A stretch of DNA of 64,000 nucleotides from an uncultured Planctomycetaceae bacterium (GTDB lineage: Bacteria > Planctomycetota > Planctomycetia > Planctomycetales > Planctomycetaceae): positions 124,001 to 188,000 of the forward strand of contig CALSLT010000004.1 in NCBI GenBank assembly GCA_943787265.1, in the 5' to 3' direction. Position numbers and translations under genes: made by a program. Below are positions 9,376 to 18,341 of this stretch, piece after piece. The notes below the pieces were generated by a model. That model ran no database searches. It saw nothing but the letters and a program-made list of their open reading frames with translations, and was not told the DNA's origin. Every line of letters starts with the position of its first letter. Position 1 is the first letter of the stretch.

Positions 9376-9977
9376 ACCTGGTTTATGAGGCGTTGAAGCG
9401 AGTGACCGAATGCCTGTCGGATTTTGAAGTCCGCTTCGCGCTCATTGGCGGCCTCGCCGTCAGTGCTCGTTCTGAACCCCGATTCACTCGTGACGTCGAT
9501 CTCATTGTCGAAGCACATTCGGATGACGAGGCCGAGCGTCTAATTCGCAGTTTGCTTGGCCGGGGATACGGTATTCATGCGCAGTTGGAGCAGAAGACTG
9601 CAAAACGTCTTGCTACGTGCCGGCTAATCGAACGCGCCAATCCAGACGGTGTGATTGTCGATCTGTTCTTCGCAAATTTCGGAATCGAAGACGAAGTCCT
9701 TCTGACCGCATCTGAAGAAGAAATTGCAGAAGGAATCTCGCTTCCTATCGTTCAGGCTGAGGACTTGATTGCCCTCAAACTTCTGGCAGTCAGCAATCGA
9801 AATCGGCCAAGAGACTCGGAAGATATCCTGAATCTTATCGAACACATTCCGGCGGCTCGGCTGGAAAGAACACGTGAACTACTCCGGCTAATGGCAGAGC
9901 GACGACCGGCAACGGCCACTGGACTTCAACAACGACTGGATGAGCTGATCAGTCTTGCCGACCAGTCACGCGAGTAA
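9372..9977 (+). CDS. Nucleotidyltransferase-fold protein (AbiEii/DUF6036-like)
   Basis: 201 residues. The N-terminal half has a minimal nucleotidyltransferase core: FALIGGLAVSAR, then RFTRDVDLIVE with the two catalytic carboxylates (DVD), and a third candidate acidic residue in VIVDLFFANFG. The motif VQAEDLIALKLLA and RPRDSEDILNLIE match the C-terminal part of AbiEii/DUF6036-type proteins. I chose ATG at 9372 because it overlaps the stop of the upstream gene in an ATGA; a longer in-frame start inside that gene (9303) is unlikely. Such proteins are toxins of type IV toxin-antitoxin systems in some genomes, and housekeeping or unknown in others. The role here is unproven. Confidence 0.82.
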   Translation: MNLVYEALKRVTECLSDFEVRFALIGGLAVSARSEPRFTRDVDLIVEAHSDDEAERLIRSLLGRGYGIHAQLEQKTAKRLATCRLIERANPDGVIVDLFFANFGIEDEVLLTASEEEIAEGISLPIVQAEDLIALKLLAVSNRNRPRDSEDILNLIEHIPAARLERTRELLRLMAERRPATATGLQQRLDELISLADQSRE

Positions 9978-9981
9978 TCGA

Positions 9982-10611
9982 CTACGGGTAAAGCAGTTGC
10001 TTTGTCCAAACTTCGCCGCTGGATTCGTAGACGTAGCGTTCGTGGAGACGGCCTTCGCGGCCGGACCAGAGTTCGATTCTGCACGGAACAACGCGGTAGC
10101 CGAACCAGTGAGGCGGCCGATGGACGTCCTTGCCCTCGAAGCGTTTTTCGATTTCAGCGACGCTCGCCATAAATTCATCTCGACCAGACAATGGCCGCGA
10201 CTGATCCGAGGCCCACGCGCCGATCTGGCTTAATCGAGCGCGAGTCTTCCAGTATTCGTCCGATTCAGAATCTGGAATTACCTCGACGCGACCTTCGACA
10301 TGAACCTGCTCGGCCCAGGCGTCCCAGTAGAACGTCAACGCGACCTGCGAATTGCCGGCCATCTGCTCACCCTTGCGACTTTGCGAATTCGTAAAGAACA
10401 CGAAACCTCGCTCATCGATGCCGCGCAGCAAGACGGTGCGGATCGAAGGCTGACCATTGGCATCAGCTGTGGCGAGGCTCATTGCGGAAGGTTCACGACA
10501 TCCGAGCTCGGATGTCCGTGCGTTCTTTTCCCGAAAAGCGTTGATCGCTTCCAGGTAGAGTGGGTCGTAGTCACCGTTCGACGGAGAGTGTTCTGCAGAC
10601 GCGGTCGTCAT
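9982..10611 (-). CDS. pdxH: Pyridoxamine 5'-phosphate oxidase
   Basis: 209 residues, usual for PdxH. Recognisable features are the FMN/PLP-binding segment RTVLLRGIDERGFVFFTN, SRKGEQM, QVALTFYW, SRPLSGRDEF, HRPPHWFGYRVVP and the C-terminal RLHERYVYE...LYP end. It oxidises pyridoxamine or pyridoxine 5'-phosphate to pyridoxal 5'-phosphate with FMN, in the cytoplasm. The gene is convergent with the nucleotidyltransferase gene, with only four bases between their stop codons. It lies nine bases after the end of the preceding minus-strand gene (10620-11120). Confidence 0.95.
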   Translation of the reverse strand: MTTASAEHSPSNGDYDPLYLEAINAFREKNARTSELGCREPSAMSLATADANGQPSIRTVLLRGIDERGFVFFTNSQSRKGEQMAGNSQVALTFYWDAWAEQVHVEGRVEVIPDSESDEYWKTRARLSQIGAWASDQSRPLSGRDEFMASVAEIEKRFEGKDVHRPPHWFGYRVVPCRIELWSGREGRLHERYVYESSGEVWTKQLLYP

Positions 10612-10619
10612 CGAATTAC

Positions 10620-11120
10620 TTAGTCCTCATGTTTGCGTGTGTCGACTTCAGCATAGGATTCCAGAGCCGTCAGCATTCGCTCCAGAAGGGCGATCATCTT
10701 CGGCAGATCGGTTTCGATCAACCTCTCCAGTTGGCTCATTCGCCCGCGAAACTCGTCCGCTTCGTGTCGCACTTTGATGCACATCGCTTTGACAATTCGC
10801 ATCTTTTCCTGACAGAAGGCGAGCCGATTTTTTGCTTCTTTCAAAGCCTGCTTTTCCTCGATCAACGACGGGCGATAGTCGTCCATCGACTTCCGCATGC
10901 GAGCGCTTTCGAGTGCAATTCTCGCCTCAGATATCTGATCGAAAGCCTTCAGCTCCTGCTGATGCCAATGTCTCGGACGGTCATTTTCCATCCACTCAAG
11001 AGCCGAGTAAATCTGCTCCTGCATCGTCATCAACGCATCGCTGACGTTCTGCTGAAACATCAGCAACGCGATACGAAAGTCGCGAACGGCTTCGATGGAT
11101 CGGACGTTGGCTGTCGACAT
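10620..11120 (-). CDS. Helical protein of unknown function, partner of WXG100-like gene
   Basis: A protein of 166 residues, almost wholly predicted helix, with long Glu/Lys/Arg-rich coiled-coil stretches (about residues 60-150) and no Gly-rich or catalytic motif. ATG at 11120 is used; an upstream in-frame TTG at 11159 is less likely. It sits 41 bases after the WXG100-like gene and in the same direction, suggesting one transcript. The N-terminal part AVRDFRIALLMFQQNVSDAL and the mid-region RPRHWHQQELKAFDQ occur in conserved hypothetical proteins next to WXG100-like genes, from memory of the family. I infer a chaperone, partner or secreted helical-hairpin role, but no function is known. Confidence 0.7.
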   Translation of the reverse strand: MSTANVRSIEAVRDFRIALLMFQQNVSDALMTMQEQIYSALEWMENDRPRHWHQQELKAFDQISEARIALESARMRKSMDDYRPSLIEEKQALKEAKNRLAFCQEKMRIVKAMCIKVRHEADEFRGRMSQLERLIETDLPKMIALLERMLTALESYAEVDTRKHED

Positions 11121-11161
11121 GGGAGTATTCGATCGGCGAAAAACTATCGAGCACAGCAAAG

Positions 11162-11434
11162 TTATCGCTGCTGAAGATATTCTTCGATTCGCTCGGCTTT
11201 GCGGAGCAGGTATGGGATGTGATCGTTATTCGACTCCACAAACCGAGCCAGCAGTCGCATGTGCTGCTCAAACTGTTCGCAGAACTTCTTATTTTCCTGA
11301 TCACGCCAGGTGTTACTGACGGTTGCCAGTTGGTTGGCCAAAGCCGTTGATTGGTCGAGAAGTCCTTCGTTGAACTTCTTCAAAGTTTGAGCAAACTGTC
11401 GGAGCTGCACCGGATCAACGATTGCCTGAGCCAT
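11162..11434 (-). CDS. WXG100-like small helical protein
   Basis: A protein of 90 residues made of two helices flanking a central TWRDQENKKF turn, the position of the WxG motif in the WXG100 (ESAT-6-like) family; here Gly is replaced by Asp. The size, the helix-turn-helix plan and the C-terminal YLLRKAERIEEYLQQ helix fit. WXG100 proteins are substrates or chaperones of type VII secretion in Gram-positives; homologues in planctomycetes have no clear secretion partner. No FtsK/EssC-type ATPase or toxin gene is seen in this window. The start MAQAIVDP is fixed by an ATG with no better alternative. The adjacent downstream gene is also helical, so they may act as a pair. Confidence 0.68.
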   Translation of the reverse strand: MAQAIVDPVQLRQFAQTLKKFNEGLLDQSTALANQLATVSNTWRDQENKKFCEQFEQHMRLLARFVESNNDHIPYLLRKAERIEEYLQQR

Positions 11435-11701
11435 TTCGCTACCTCATCGAAGGTTGTCTTGAGCTGTTACCGGTCATTCTCGCGCTGGACCGTCCCGGAC
11501 GCAACCAGTGTCACACGAGCAGGATTTGACTGTAAGCAAGGCATTTTGATCGAGCTTATGTCGACGAACGTCCAAGCAACGACCATCATTCGCCAGTTGA
11601 AACAAACATGCTCACACTCTGAGAATTGAATACGAATTCGGACGCTCATTCTCAACGACAGATTCTGCCGCTCATCACCCTCAACGCTGCCTTCATACGC
11701 C

Positions 11702-12943
11702 ATGCCCCGTCTTTTAAGAGTTGCCGTCCTGATCGAATCGTCCCGAGCGTTGGGGCGGGGCATGATCGAAGGCATTGCGAGTTACAGCCGGCTGCACGGG
11801 CCCTGGTCGATGTATTTCGAGCCTCAAGGCTTGGGAGCCGCACCTCCCGAATGGTTGTCGACCTGGGACGGCGATGGAATCCTCGCTCGAATCGATGATC
11901 CGATCATGGCGGATGCGGTGCTGGCGACCGGGCTTCCGGCGATCGATCTGCGCGGTCGGCTGCCGGAACTCGACCTGCCATTCATTGGCGGCAACAACGA
12001 GTCCATCACACGTCTGGCGTTCGACCATCTGCGTGATCGAGGACTCGGACACTTTGCGTTCTGTGGCGTGCCCTCCGGACAAATGAGAACTCTCGATCTG
12101 CGGCGAGCTCACTTCGAGCAGCACGTTCAGTCCGCCGGTTTTTCGTGCGACGTTTACACCGGCGAGCCTGACGGAAAATCAAAACGAAGAAAGAAAACGT
12201 CCCGACAAAGTTCGGAATCGGGCACACCAGGCATTCCCGCCGCCGACTTCGGCACGCGCGGCTGGGAAGAAGAACAAGCTGATCTTGCGAGCTGGGTCGA
12301 GTCGCTGCCCAAGCCAGTCGGCATCATGGCCTGCCACGATCCTCGCGGTTATCAACTCGTCGATGCCTGCCGACGAGCCTCCGTTCAGGTTCCCGATCAG
12401 GTCGCAATCGTGGCCGTCGACAATGACCCCGTCCTCTGCCTGATGGCAAACCCGCCGATGACGAGTATCGACACGGACGGAATTCGCATCGGCTACCAGG
12501 CGGCTTCAAGGCTTCACCACATGATGATTGGTGAGGAGGATGCAGCATCTACAACGCTCATCGAACCGAAAAAACTTGTCGCCCGCCGCTCGTCTGACAT
12601 GCTGGCGATTGACGATCCCGACATCGCAAAAGCCGTCCGCTTTATTCGTGATCATGCTTGCGATGGTGTCCGAGTCGACGCCGTTGTGCGGCACGTTGCC
12701 ATGTCTCGAAGCGTCTTCGAACGTCGATTCAAAAAGATCCTCGGAAGAACTCCAAAAGCCGAACTCCTGCGGATCCAGATCGAACGCTCGCGCCAGCTTC
12801 TGACTGAAACAGACCTCGGTCTGGCAGCAATCGCCGATCAGGCGGGCTTCTCCAACGAGAAGTACTTCAGCGACGCATTCTTCAGACAGACAAAGCAACG
12901 CCCGACAGACTATCGTCGGGAATCTCGACCCGCAGCTCGATAA
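11702..12943 (+). CDS. XylR-like transcriptional regulator (LacI-type sensor plus AraC DNA-binding domain)
   Basis: 413 residues. Residues up to about 290 resemble a periplasmic-binding-protein-type sugar sensor: VAVLIESSRALGRGMIEGIASYS, LPAIDLRGRLPELDLPFIGGNNESI, VAIVAVDNDPVLC and PPMTSIDTDG. The C-terminal 100 residues form an AraC-type double helix-turn-helix: VAMSRSVFERRFKKILG and IADQAGFSNEKYFSDAFFRQTKQ, ending RPTDYRR. This fusion is the XylR type, which activates sugar-catabolism genes. A Lys/Arg-rich insert (SKRRKKTSRQSS) lies mid-sensor. It could control the PQQ-propeller and Gfo/Idh genes that follow in the same direction, but no operator was identified. Confidence 0.9.
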   Translation: MPRLLRVAVLIESSRALGRGMIEGIASYSRLHGPWSMYFEPQGLGAAPPEWLSTWDGDGILARIDDPIMADAVLATGLPAIDLRGRLPELDLPFIGGNNESITRLAFDHLRDRGLGHFAFCGVPSGQMRTLDLRRAHFEQHVQSAGFSCDVYTGEPDGKSKRRKKTSRQSSESGTPGIPAADFGTRGWEEEQADLASWVESLPKPVGIMACHDPRGYQLVDACRRASVQVPDQVAIVAVDNDPVLCLMANPPMTSIDTDGIRIGYQAASRLHHMMIGEEDAASTTLIEPKKLVARRSSDMLAIDDPDIAKAVRFIRDHACDGVRVDAVVRHVAMSRSVFERRFKKILGRTPKAELLRIQIERSRQLLTETDLGLAAIADQAGFSNEKYFSDAFFRQTKQRPTDYRRESRPAAR

Positions 12944-13159
12944 CTCCATCGCAACCGTGGCCGAGCCGACCAATATTCCGCCGACTATTGTCGAGATTCG
13001 TGTTGTAAGGTGACGCTGGCTTCCCAACGGGGCCCGGATGACTCAAAGTCGGGCACTTGCTTGAACTGCGGTTACGGTTTCACCATTCTGCGCTTGTCGA
13101 CGGTTTGTTAATTGTCGGCCCCGATATCTCAACGACTTTCACGCAGCAGGAACCACGCC

Positions 13160-14404
13160 ATGACGCGTTTGGCATTGCTCTCCGTTGTTACAACTTTTGC
13201 CCTCGGCACAAACTTTGTGTCAGCGGAAAACTGGTCACGGTTCCGAGGCGACAACGGCGTCGGCATCAGCGACCAGAAGGGAATTCCGACAAGCTGGAGC
13301 GACGGCAACTACAAATGGAATATCGAGCTCCCCGGTGTCGGACACGCCGCGCCGATCATCTGGGGCGACAACCTGTTTGTGACGGCCGCGACTGACCGTG
13401 GATTTGTCCGGCGACTACTTTGCCTGAACCCGGCAACCGGAAAGGAAAAGTGGACTCGCGAAATTCCGATGAGCGACAGCCACAAACACAGCAAGAGCAG
13501 TTGGGCATCCAGCACGCCGGTCACTGACGGCAAACTGGTTTACGTTGCATTCGCAGACATCGAGCGATACCTCGTCAGCGCCTACGACTTCGACGGAAAC
13601 CTCGCCTGGCGGCGGAGTCTTGGCGAGTACGAAAGCCAGCACAACCTTGGCGTTTCATTGTTCCTGTTCGACGGCATGCTCATCTGTCCGAACGATCAGA
13701 AAGGCCCCAGCCGGGTTGTCGCCCTTGACGCGGCGACCGGAAAAACCAGATGGAGCACCGTTCGCGATCACCGCAAGACGTCCTACGCGACTCCGATTGT
13801 CGTCCCCGACAAAGACGGCAAGCCGCAGCTCATTTGCGTCAGCGGAAACATGGGCATCACCAGTTTGAACCCTTACACAGGAGTCATGAACTGGCAGGGG
13901 CGATCGTTCCCACTTCGAACCGTCGCATCGCCCGTTTACGGAAACGGCCTGCTGATTGCTTCGTGCGGACAGGGCGGCCGCTGGGGGGTTCAGCAAATGG
14001 CAGTCAGCCTGAACGGTGACCTCGACGAAGACGGAAGAGCGAAGATCGTCTGGGAGCGGAAAAAAGTTATTCCGTACGTACCAACACCGGTCGTGTACGA
14101 AGGACATCTTTACGAATGGAGCGACGAAGGAATTTGCGCCTGCGTTAATCTGGACAACGGAAAAGACATCTGGGTGAAACGGCTCGGAGGCAACTACAGC
14201 GGCTCTCCAATCTGCATCGACGGAAAGCTTTACTGCATCGCCGAAGACGGCGAAGTGGTTGTTATCGCTGCGTCACCTGAGTTCAAAGAACTCGGGCGAA
14301 CATCACTGGGCGATCCAAGTCACTCGACGCCAGCGATCGCCAACGGGCGACTATTCCTGAGGTCGTTCCATCGACTGGCCTGTCTGGAAGCTCAAGACGA
14401 ATAG
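13160..14404 (+). CDS. Secreted PQQ-type beta-propeller protein
   Basis: A protein of 414 residues from ATG at 13160, nine bases after AGGA; an in-frame start at 13112 lacks this. Residues 1-21 form a signal peptide (ends FVSA). The rest is a repeat protein of PQQ/YWTD-like blades: FRGDNGVGIS, LVYVAFADIERYLVSAYDFDGNLAWRR-type strands, RVVALDAATGKTRW, and GKLYCIAEDGEVVVIAAS. Such proteins occur widely in planctomycetes, exported and of unknown enzymology; no active-site calcium or Cys-Cys of a true alcohol dehydrogenase was identified. The next gene, the oxidoreductase, begins eight bases downstream, so they are likely one transcript. Confidence 0.86.
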   Translation: MTRLALLSVVTTFALGTNFVSAENWSRFRGDNGVGISDQKGIPTSWSDGNYKWNIELPGVGHAAPIIWGDNLFVTAATDRGFVRRLLCLNPATGKEKWTREIPMSDSHKHSKSSWASSTPVTDGKLVYVAFADIERYLVSAYDFDGNLAWRRSLGEYESQHNLGVSLFLFDGMLICPNDQKGPSRVVALDAATGKTRWSTVRDHRKTSYATPIVVPDKDGKPQLICVSGNMGITSLNPYTGVMNWQGRSFPLRTVASPVYGNGLLIASCGQGGRWGVQQMAVSLNGDLDEDGRAKIVWERKKVIPYVPTPVVYEGHLYEWSDEGICACVNLDNGKDIWVKRLGGNYSGSPICIDGKLYCIAEDGEVVVIAASPEFKELGRTSLGDPSHSTPAIANGRLFLRSFHRLACLEAQDE

Positions 14405-14411
14405 GCTTCCC

Positions 14412-15569
14412 ATGTCCGCTCCATTCGGCCTGCTCCTGATCACGGGAAATCAGACTCACCAGGAAAACTACGCGCGAGCCTTCGCCGCAGACGACCGCTG
14501 CCAACTGATCGGATTGACGGACGCAGCTGACGTCCCGAGTCGACGACAGGAACTCAATCGAGACCTCGCCAGCGAATTAAGTATTCCTTACCTGGACGAT
14601 TTCGAAGCCGCAATCAGCTGTGACGACGTTGACTTTGTGTCGATCTGCGCCGAGCCCGAACGACGTCTGCCACTTTCAATCGCCTGCATAAATGCAGGCA
14701 AGCATCTGTACCTCGATAAAGATCCTGCACCGACAGTCGCTGACGCGTTGCAGATTGGCACGGCCGTTGAGGAACACAAACTGCTTGCTCAAGCTTTCAG
14801 TCTGGTTCGATTACCGGCGTGCGAGCAGGCGAAACAGATCATCGAGTCTGGTGAAATCGGTGACCTGATCGGACTTCACTGCGACGTCACTTTTGCAAAA
14901 GGAATCCCCGGAACTGCCGACTTGAACTTCGCCCGGGAGGAAAAACCAACCGCCGAGCGATTCTCGTTCATCGATTCAAAGCGTGAATTCCTTTGCGTCG
15001 GTTATTACCCACTGATTCTGTTTCAGTGGCTGACCGGAAAGCGTTTCACAACCGTCGACGCGACAACTGCTAATTACTTTTTCGACGCTCACCAGAAGAA
15101 TGACGTCGAGGATTTTGCCAGCGTCATGCTCGGAATGGACGATGGCATCGAAGCTACAATCACCGCCGGCCGCTGCGGCTGGATGAGTCATCGCGATTAC
15201 GGAGTTCATGACATCCGCCTGGTTGGAACTCGCGGAAGCATCACAATCGATGCCCAACGGCCGCGGCTGGAAGTATGCTCCGATTCTCCGCCTTGGAACC
15301 AACCATCCGTCGGTCACCCTGAGGATCCAATGGGCTTCTGGTCGAGCACTCAAACTGCGGGCGGAGTCCAAACAAAGAACGACTGGCAGGCAATCAACGC
15401 GTCGGCAAAGTCTGACGCGTCAGCATTCCTTGACTGCCTTGAGCAAAATCGACAACCCGACGTAACAGCGAACATGGCTGCCCACTGCGTCGAAGTTGTT
15501 CACGCCGTTTATCGATCAGCCGCCGGCGGAAACGCCGAACCAATAACGAATCCAGAATCGGAAGCATGA
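14412..15569 (+). CDS. Gfo/Idh/MocA-family oxidoreductase
   Basis: 385 residues. The N-terminal Rossmann half has a GNQTHQENYARAF start in place of the usual GxGxxG loop, then LIGLTDAAD, VDFVSICAEPERR and the strongly conserved AGKHLYLDKDPAPT segment with the catalytic-region EK/DK motif. The C-terminal half is the beta-sheet dimer domain (YYPLILFQWLTG, DIRLVGTRGSITIDAQRPRL). Members oxidise or reduce sugar derivatives with NAD(P). The altered nucleotide-binding loop is a departure from the classical GxGxxG. It lies between the PQQ gene (7 bases upstream) and slyX (overlap of four bases, ATGA), indicating one transcript. Confidence 0.88.
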   Translation: MSAPFGLLLITGNQTHQENYARAFAADDRCQLIGLTDAADVPSRRQELNRDLASELSIPYLDDFEAAISCDDVDFVSICAEPERRLPLSIACINAGKHLYLDKDPAPTVADALQIGTAVEEHKLLAQAFSLVRLPACEQAKQIIESGEIGDLIGLHCDVTFAKGIPGTADLNFAREEKPTAERFSFIDSKREFLCVGYYPLILFQWLTGKRFTTVDATTANYFFDAHQKNDVEDFASVMLGMDDGIEATITAGRCGWMSHRDYGVHDIRLVGTRGSITIDAQRPRLEVCSDSPPWNQPSVGHPEDPMGFWSSTQTAGGVQTKNDWQAINASAKSDASAFLDCLEQNRQPDVTANMAAHCVEVVHAVYRSAAGGNAEPITNPESEA

Positions 15570-15820
15570 CAGAGCAACCCACACCGGATGAAACAGCTGC
15601 AAATCAGTTGGCCAGTTTGCATCAACAATTCCTTGCGATGCAGGAATCGCTGATGCACATTCAGAATGACCAGCAGCAGATGCACGACGTTTTGCTTGCT
15701 CAGCAGGAAGAAATCGGACGCTTGAACGCGAACCTTTCAAAAGTGAACGGAGACATGGAGCGTCTTCTAAATGCCGAAGAATCGCCCAGCCCCGAAGATG
15801 AAAAGCCGCCACACTATTAA
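15566..15820 (+). CDS. slyX: SlyX-like coiled-coil protein
   Basis: 84 residues, dominated by a coiled coil (about residues 12-70) and ending in a Pro-rich SPEDEKPPHY tail, the hallmark of the SlyX family. Its ATG overlaps the stop codon of the preceding oxidoreductase (ATGA). SlyX is a small protein of unknown function in many proteobacteria; a longer form with the same tail is present in planctomycetes. The gene ends 26 bases before the GTG of hpnC. Confidence 0.78.
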   Translation: MTEQPTPDETAANQLASLHQQFLAMQESLMHIQNDQQQMHDVLLAQQEEIGRLNANLSKVNGDMERLLNAEESPSPEDEKPPHY

Positions 15821-15846
15821 GCCGATACTCCGCTGAAAGTCGCTCT

Positions 15847-16833
15847 GTGAACCGCACGATCCGGGAAGAAGCCGCGCGGCCCGTTGCCGAACAAGTCGCT
15901 GACTGGCGGCCGATCGACGGTTCCGGTGAAGAGAATTCTTCCACACACATATCTCCGTCGCTCGAAGACGCGAATTCTTATTGCCGAACGCTGGCGACAG
16001 GTCATTACGAAAACTTCCCACTGGTTTCGTGGCTGCTGCCTAAGGGGTTGCATCAACATTTCTACAACGTTTACGCATTCTGCCGGTGGGCAGACGACCT
16101 CGGAGACGAAATCGGCGACCGGGAACGTTCGCTCGAGTTGCTCGGCTGGTGGCGCGACGAGTTGAAACTCTGTTACTCCGGACGTTGCCAACACCCCGTG
16201 TTCGTCGCGCTGCGGCCTGCAATCGACGAGTTCGAGATCCCTGAACAACCATTTGCCGATCTGATTTCGGCCTTTGAGCAGGATCAGCACGTTCTTGAAT
16301 ACGACACTCGGGAACAGCTTCTTGACTACTGCACTCGCAGCGCGAATCCCGTCGGAAGAATCGTCCTGCATCTTTGCCGACAGGCTTCTGACCAGACGTT
16401 CGGCTGGTCAGACTCAATTTGCACCGGGCTGCAACTGGCCAACTTCTGGCAGGACGTCAGCCGCGATCTCGACATCAACCGAATCTATCTCCCGAAAGAA
16501 GACCGTAAACAGTTCGGAGTGAACCGTGAAGACCTGCTCGCACGCCGAACGACCGACGGATTTCTGGAGTTGATGAAGTACGAAGTCGACTACGCTCGCG
16601 AGCTACTGGAAGGCGGACTGCCGTTGGTCGACGTTCTTCCGGGCCCACTTCAGATTGATATCGACCTGTTCGCTCGAGGCGGACTGCGAATTCTGCAACG
16701 CATTGAGCAGATCGATTATCGCGTCCTGGAAACCCGTCCCGTCGTCACAAAACTGGATGCCCTGCGAATACTGTCTTCGGCTTTGCTGAGAGCAGGCGGT
16801 CGACGACTCCGAGGGAAACGTCGGCCGGTCTAG
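15847..16833 (+). CDS. hpnC: Squalene/phytoene synthase-family enzyme, HpnC-like
   Basis: 328 residues from GTG at 15847. It has the two prenyl-synthase Asp motifs: the first in CRWADDLGDEIGD and the second in NFWQDVSRDLDINRIYLP, plus the YAFCRWADD start that typifies HpnC. The C-terminal residues are basic. HpnC, with HpnD and HpnE, converts farnesyl diphosphate to squalene for hopanoids, or sterol-like lipids in some planctomycetes. HpnD/HpnE partners are not in the window, so assignment rests on sequence resemblance, and a related phytoene synthase role cannot be excluded. Confidence 0.85.
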   Translation: MNRTIREEAARPVAEQVADWRPIDGSGEENSSTHISPSLEDANSYCRTLATGHYENFPLVSWLLPKGLHQHFYNVYAFCRWADDLGDEIGDRERSLELLGWWRDELKLCYSGRCQHPVFVALRPAIDEFEIPEQPFADLISAFEQDQHVLEYDTREQLLDYCTRSANPVGRIVLHLCRQASDQTFGWSDSICTGLQLANFWQDVSRDLDINRIYLPKEDRKQFGVNREDLLARRTTDGFLELMKYEVDYARELLEGGLPLVDVLPGPLQIDIDLFARGGLRILQRIEQIDYRVLETRPVVTKLDALRILSSALLRAGGRRLRGKRRPV

Positions 16834-16844
16834 CAAACAAAGCA

Positions 16845-18341
16845 CTACACAAACGGGTTGCCGCGTTCGCCGTCAGCCAGTCCGTCTTCTTTGGCGATCT
16901 CTCGAAAGATCAGGGACTCCCAGACCAGACGCTCCTGTTTGAGCAGCAGACCGAAGAAGATCGCCGCCATCGAAGCTGCGAAGATAAACGCCACCCACGA
17001 GCCTGATCCGATTCCGTAGAGGGGAGAAATGCTCGCAACATGGAAGGCGAAATCTGGCTGCTTCATGATCCCTCCCATAAGAAGGGCCACGAAAAGCGGC
17101 AGAACCCAGAAGAGGAAGAGAAACATCATCAGTCTCAATTTGCCATGATTCTGATGCTTCAGGCAGAAGTACTGCGTGGCGAATCCAAAATACGCAAGTG
17201 CTCCTGCGGCAGTTCCGGCGACTCGCCATAAACGAGCATCGATATTCAATGCAGGAACCAGTGTCTGGATGATCTGAACCGTCGCTATCGCCAGAGTTGC
17301 CATGACGAAGACTGCGGCCCGGCTTGAGCTCTCGTCCTGCCACAGCGGCGGCCGGCCCATGCCAATACGTTTGGCTCGTCTTGCTCCCCCCTGGTACTGC
17401 CCCTGGTTGGGCGTGATCGCAAGGACCATCAATACTGCGATGATGAATTCAAGATAGGCGAGAATCGGTACCAGCAAGACGGCGTTAAGCTTTGGATGTT
17501 CGATGACGCCGCCGAGGCTCAACGAAGCAATCGTAATCAGAAACGCAACCGCCGTTGATTTCGAGAAAAACATCGCCGTGGCAGATTCCATTCTCCGAGT
17601 TGCAGCCACCACCAGAAAAAGAATCAACGGAATCTGGTAGAACAATGACTGCAGAAACACCGGAAACTGAATCCCGAAGAACGTGGGTGGCACAGCATTG
17701 GGCCCCATTACGACCGCTTTAGCTTCTGCAAGAGCTGGCCCGGCAGTAAGCATCCCAGGAATCGGCAGGCCTTCCGAGACAAATCCTGAACATCCGAGAG
17801 CAATCAGAATCAGAAAAATTAACCCGGAGTTGACGTTTCGAGTTTTCCCTCGCTTTGCAACAAGTCCAGCGGTGAGCCCCAACGAGTGAAACAGCAGTGT
17901 TGATGAAATCAGAACCAACGTTGAGGTCAAGAATCCAACGATGCCTACCTGACTGAACAATGCACACATCAAGGTAAATGGAACGAGCAGCAACGCTATC
18001 AGGTGCTCGCGAACCGCTCCTCCAATCATGAATCCCAATGTGGTCGTGACGGGTGACAACGGCGTAATTCGGTGGAAGTCCAGAATCCCGGAATCGTTTG
18101 AGTTGCTGATCGATGCAGCAACCTGTGACGTCCCAGCCAGACACATGGCAAGAATCTGGCAGCTGAAGAAAAACGTATAGAATCCTGAGTCATCCAGGGC
18201 TTTCGCTTTGTACCCCGCAAACATCAGCAGGCTACTGAGCAGGACGACGATGCCGGTCAGGTATCCGGCCCGAGGTGTCCGAAGATTTGATCTGATATGT
18301 CGAATGAGCAGCGGATTGTCGAACAGCATTTGTTTAAGCAT
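16845..18341 (-). CDS. ABC-2 type exporter, membrane subunit
   Basis: 498 residues with about 10-12 hydrophobic segments and short polar loops (for example YLTGIVVLLSSLLMFAG, LIALLLVPFTLMCALF, LMMFLFLFWVLPLFVALLMGG). This is the pattern of an ABC-2 transport permease. Its ATG shares one base with the stop codon of the ATPase gene (TAATG), so translation is coupled. The substrate is unknown. The gene is convergent with hpnC, leaving 11 bases between their stop codons. Confidence 0.85.
   Translation of the reverse strand: MLKQMLFDNPLLIRHIRSNLRTPRAGYLTGIVVLLSSLLMFAGYKAKALDDSGFYTFFFSCQILAMCLAGTSQVAASISNSNDSGILDFHRITPLSPVTTTLGFMIGGAVREHLIALLLVPFTLMCALFSQVGIVGFLTSTLVLISSTLLFHSLGLTAGLVAKRGKTRNVNSGLIFLILIALGCSGFVSEGLPIPGMLTAGPALAEAKAVVMGPNAVPPTFFGIQFPVFLQSLFYQIPLILFLVVAATRRMESATAMFFSKSTAVAFLITIASLSLGGVIEHPKLNAVLLVPILAYLEFIIAVLMVLAITPNQGQYQGGARRAKRIGMGRPPLWQDESSSRAAVFVMATLAIATVQIIQTLVPALNIDARLWRVAGTAAGALAYFGFATQYFCLKHQNHGKLRLMMFLFLFWVLPLFVALLMGGIMKQPDFAFHVASISPLYGIGSGSWVAFIFAASMAAIFFGLLLKQERLVWESLIFREIAKEDGLADGERGNPFV

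Noticed and set aside
11120..11159. TTG start at 11159 extending the coiled-coil gene
   Set aside because: The ATG at 11120 is a better start; the 13 extra residues (MLCSIVFRR...) have no helical pattern.
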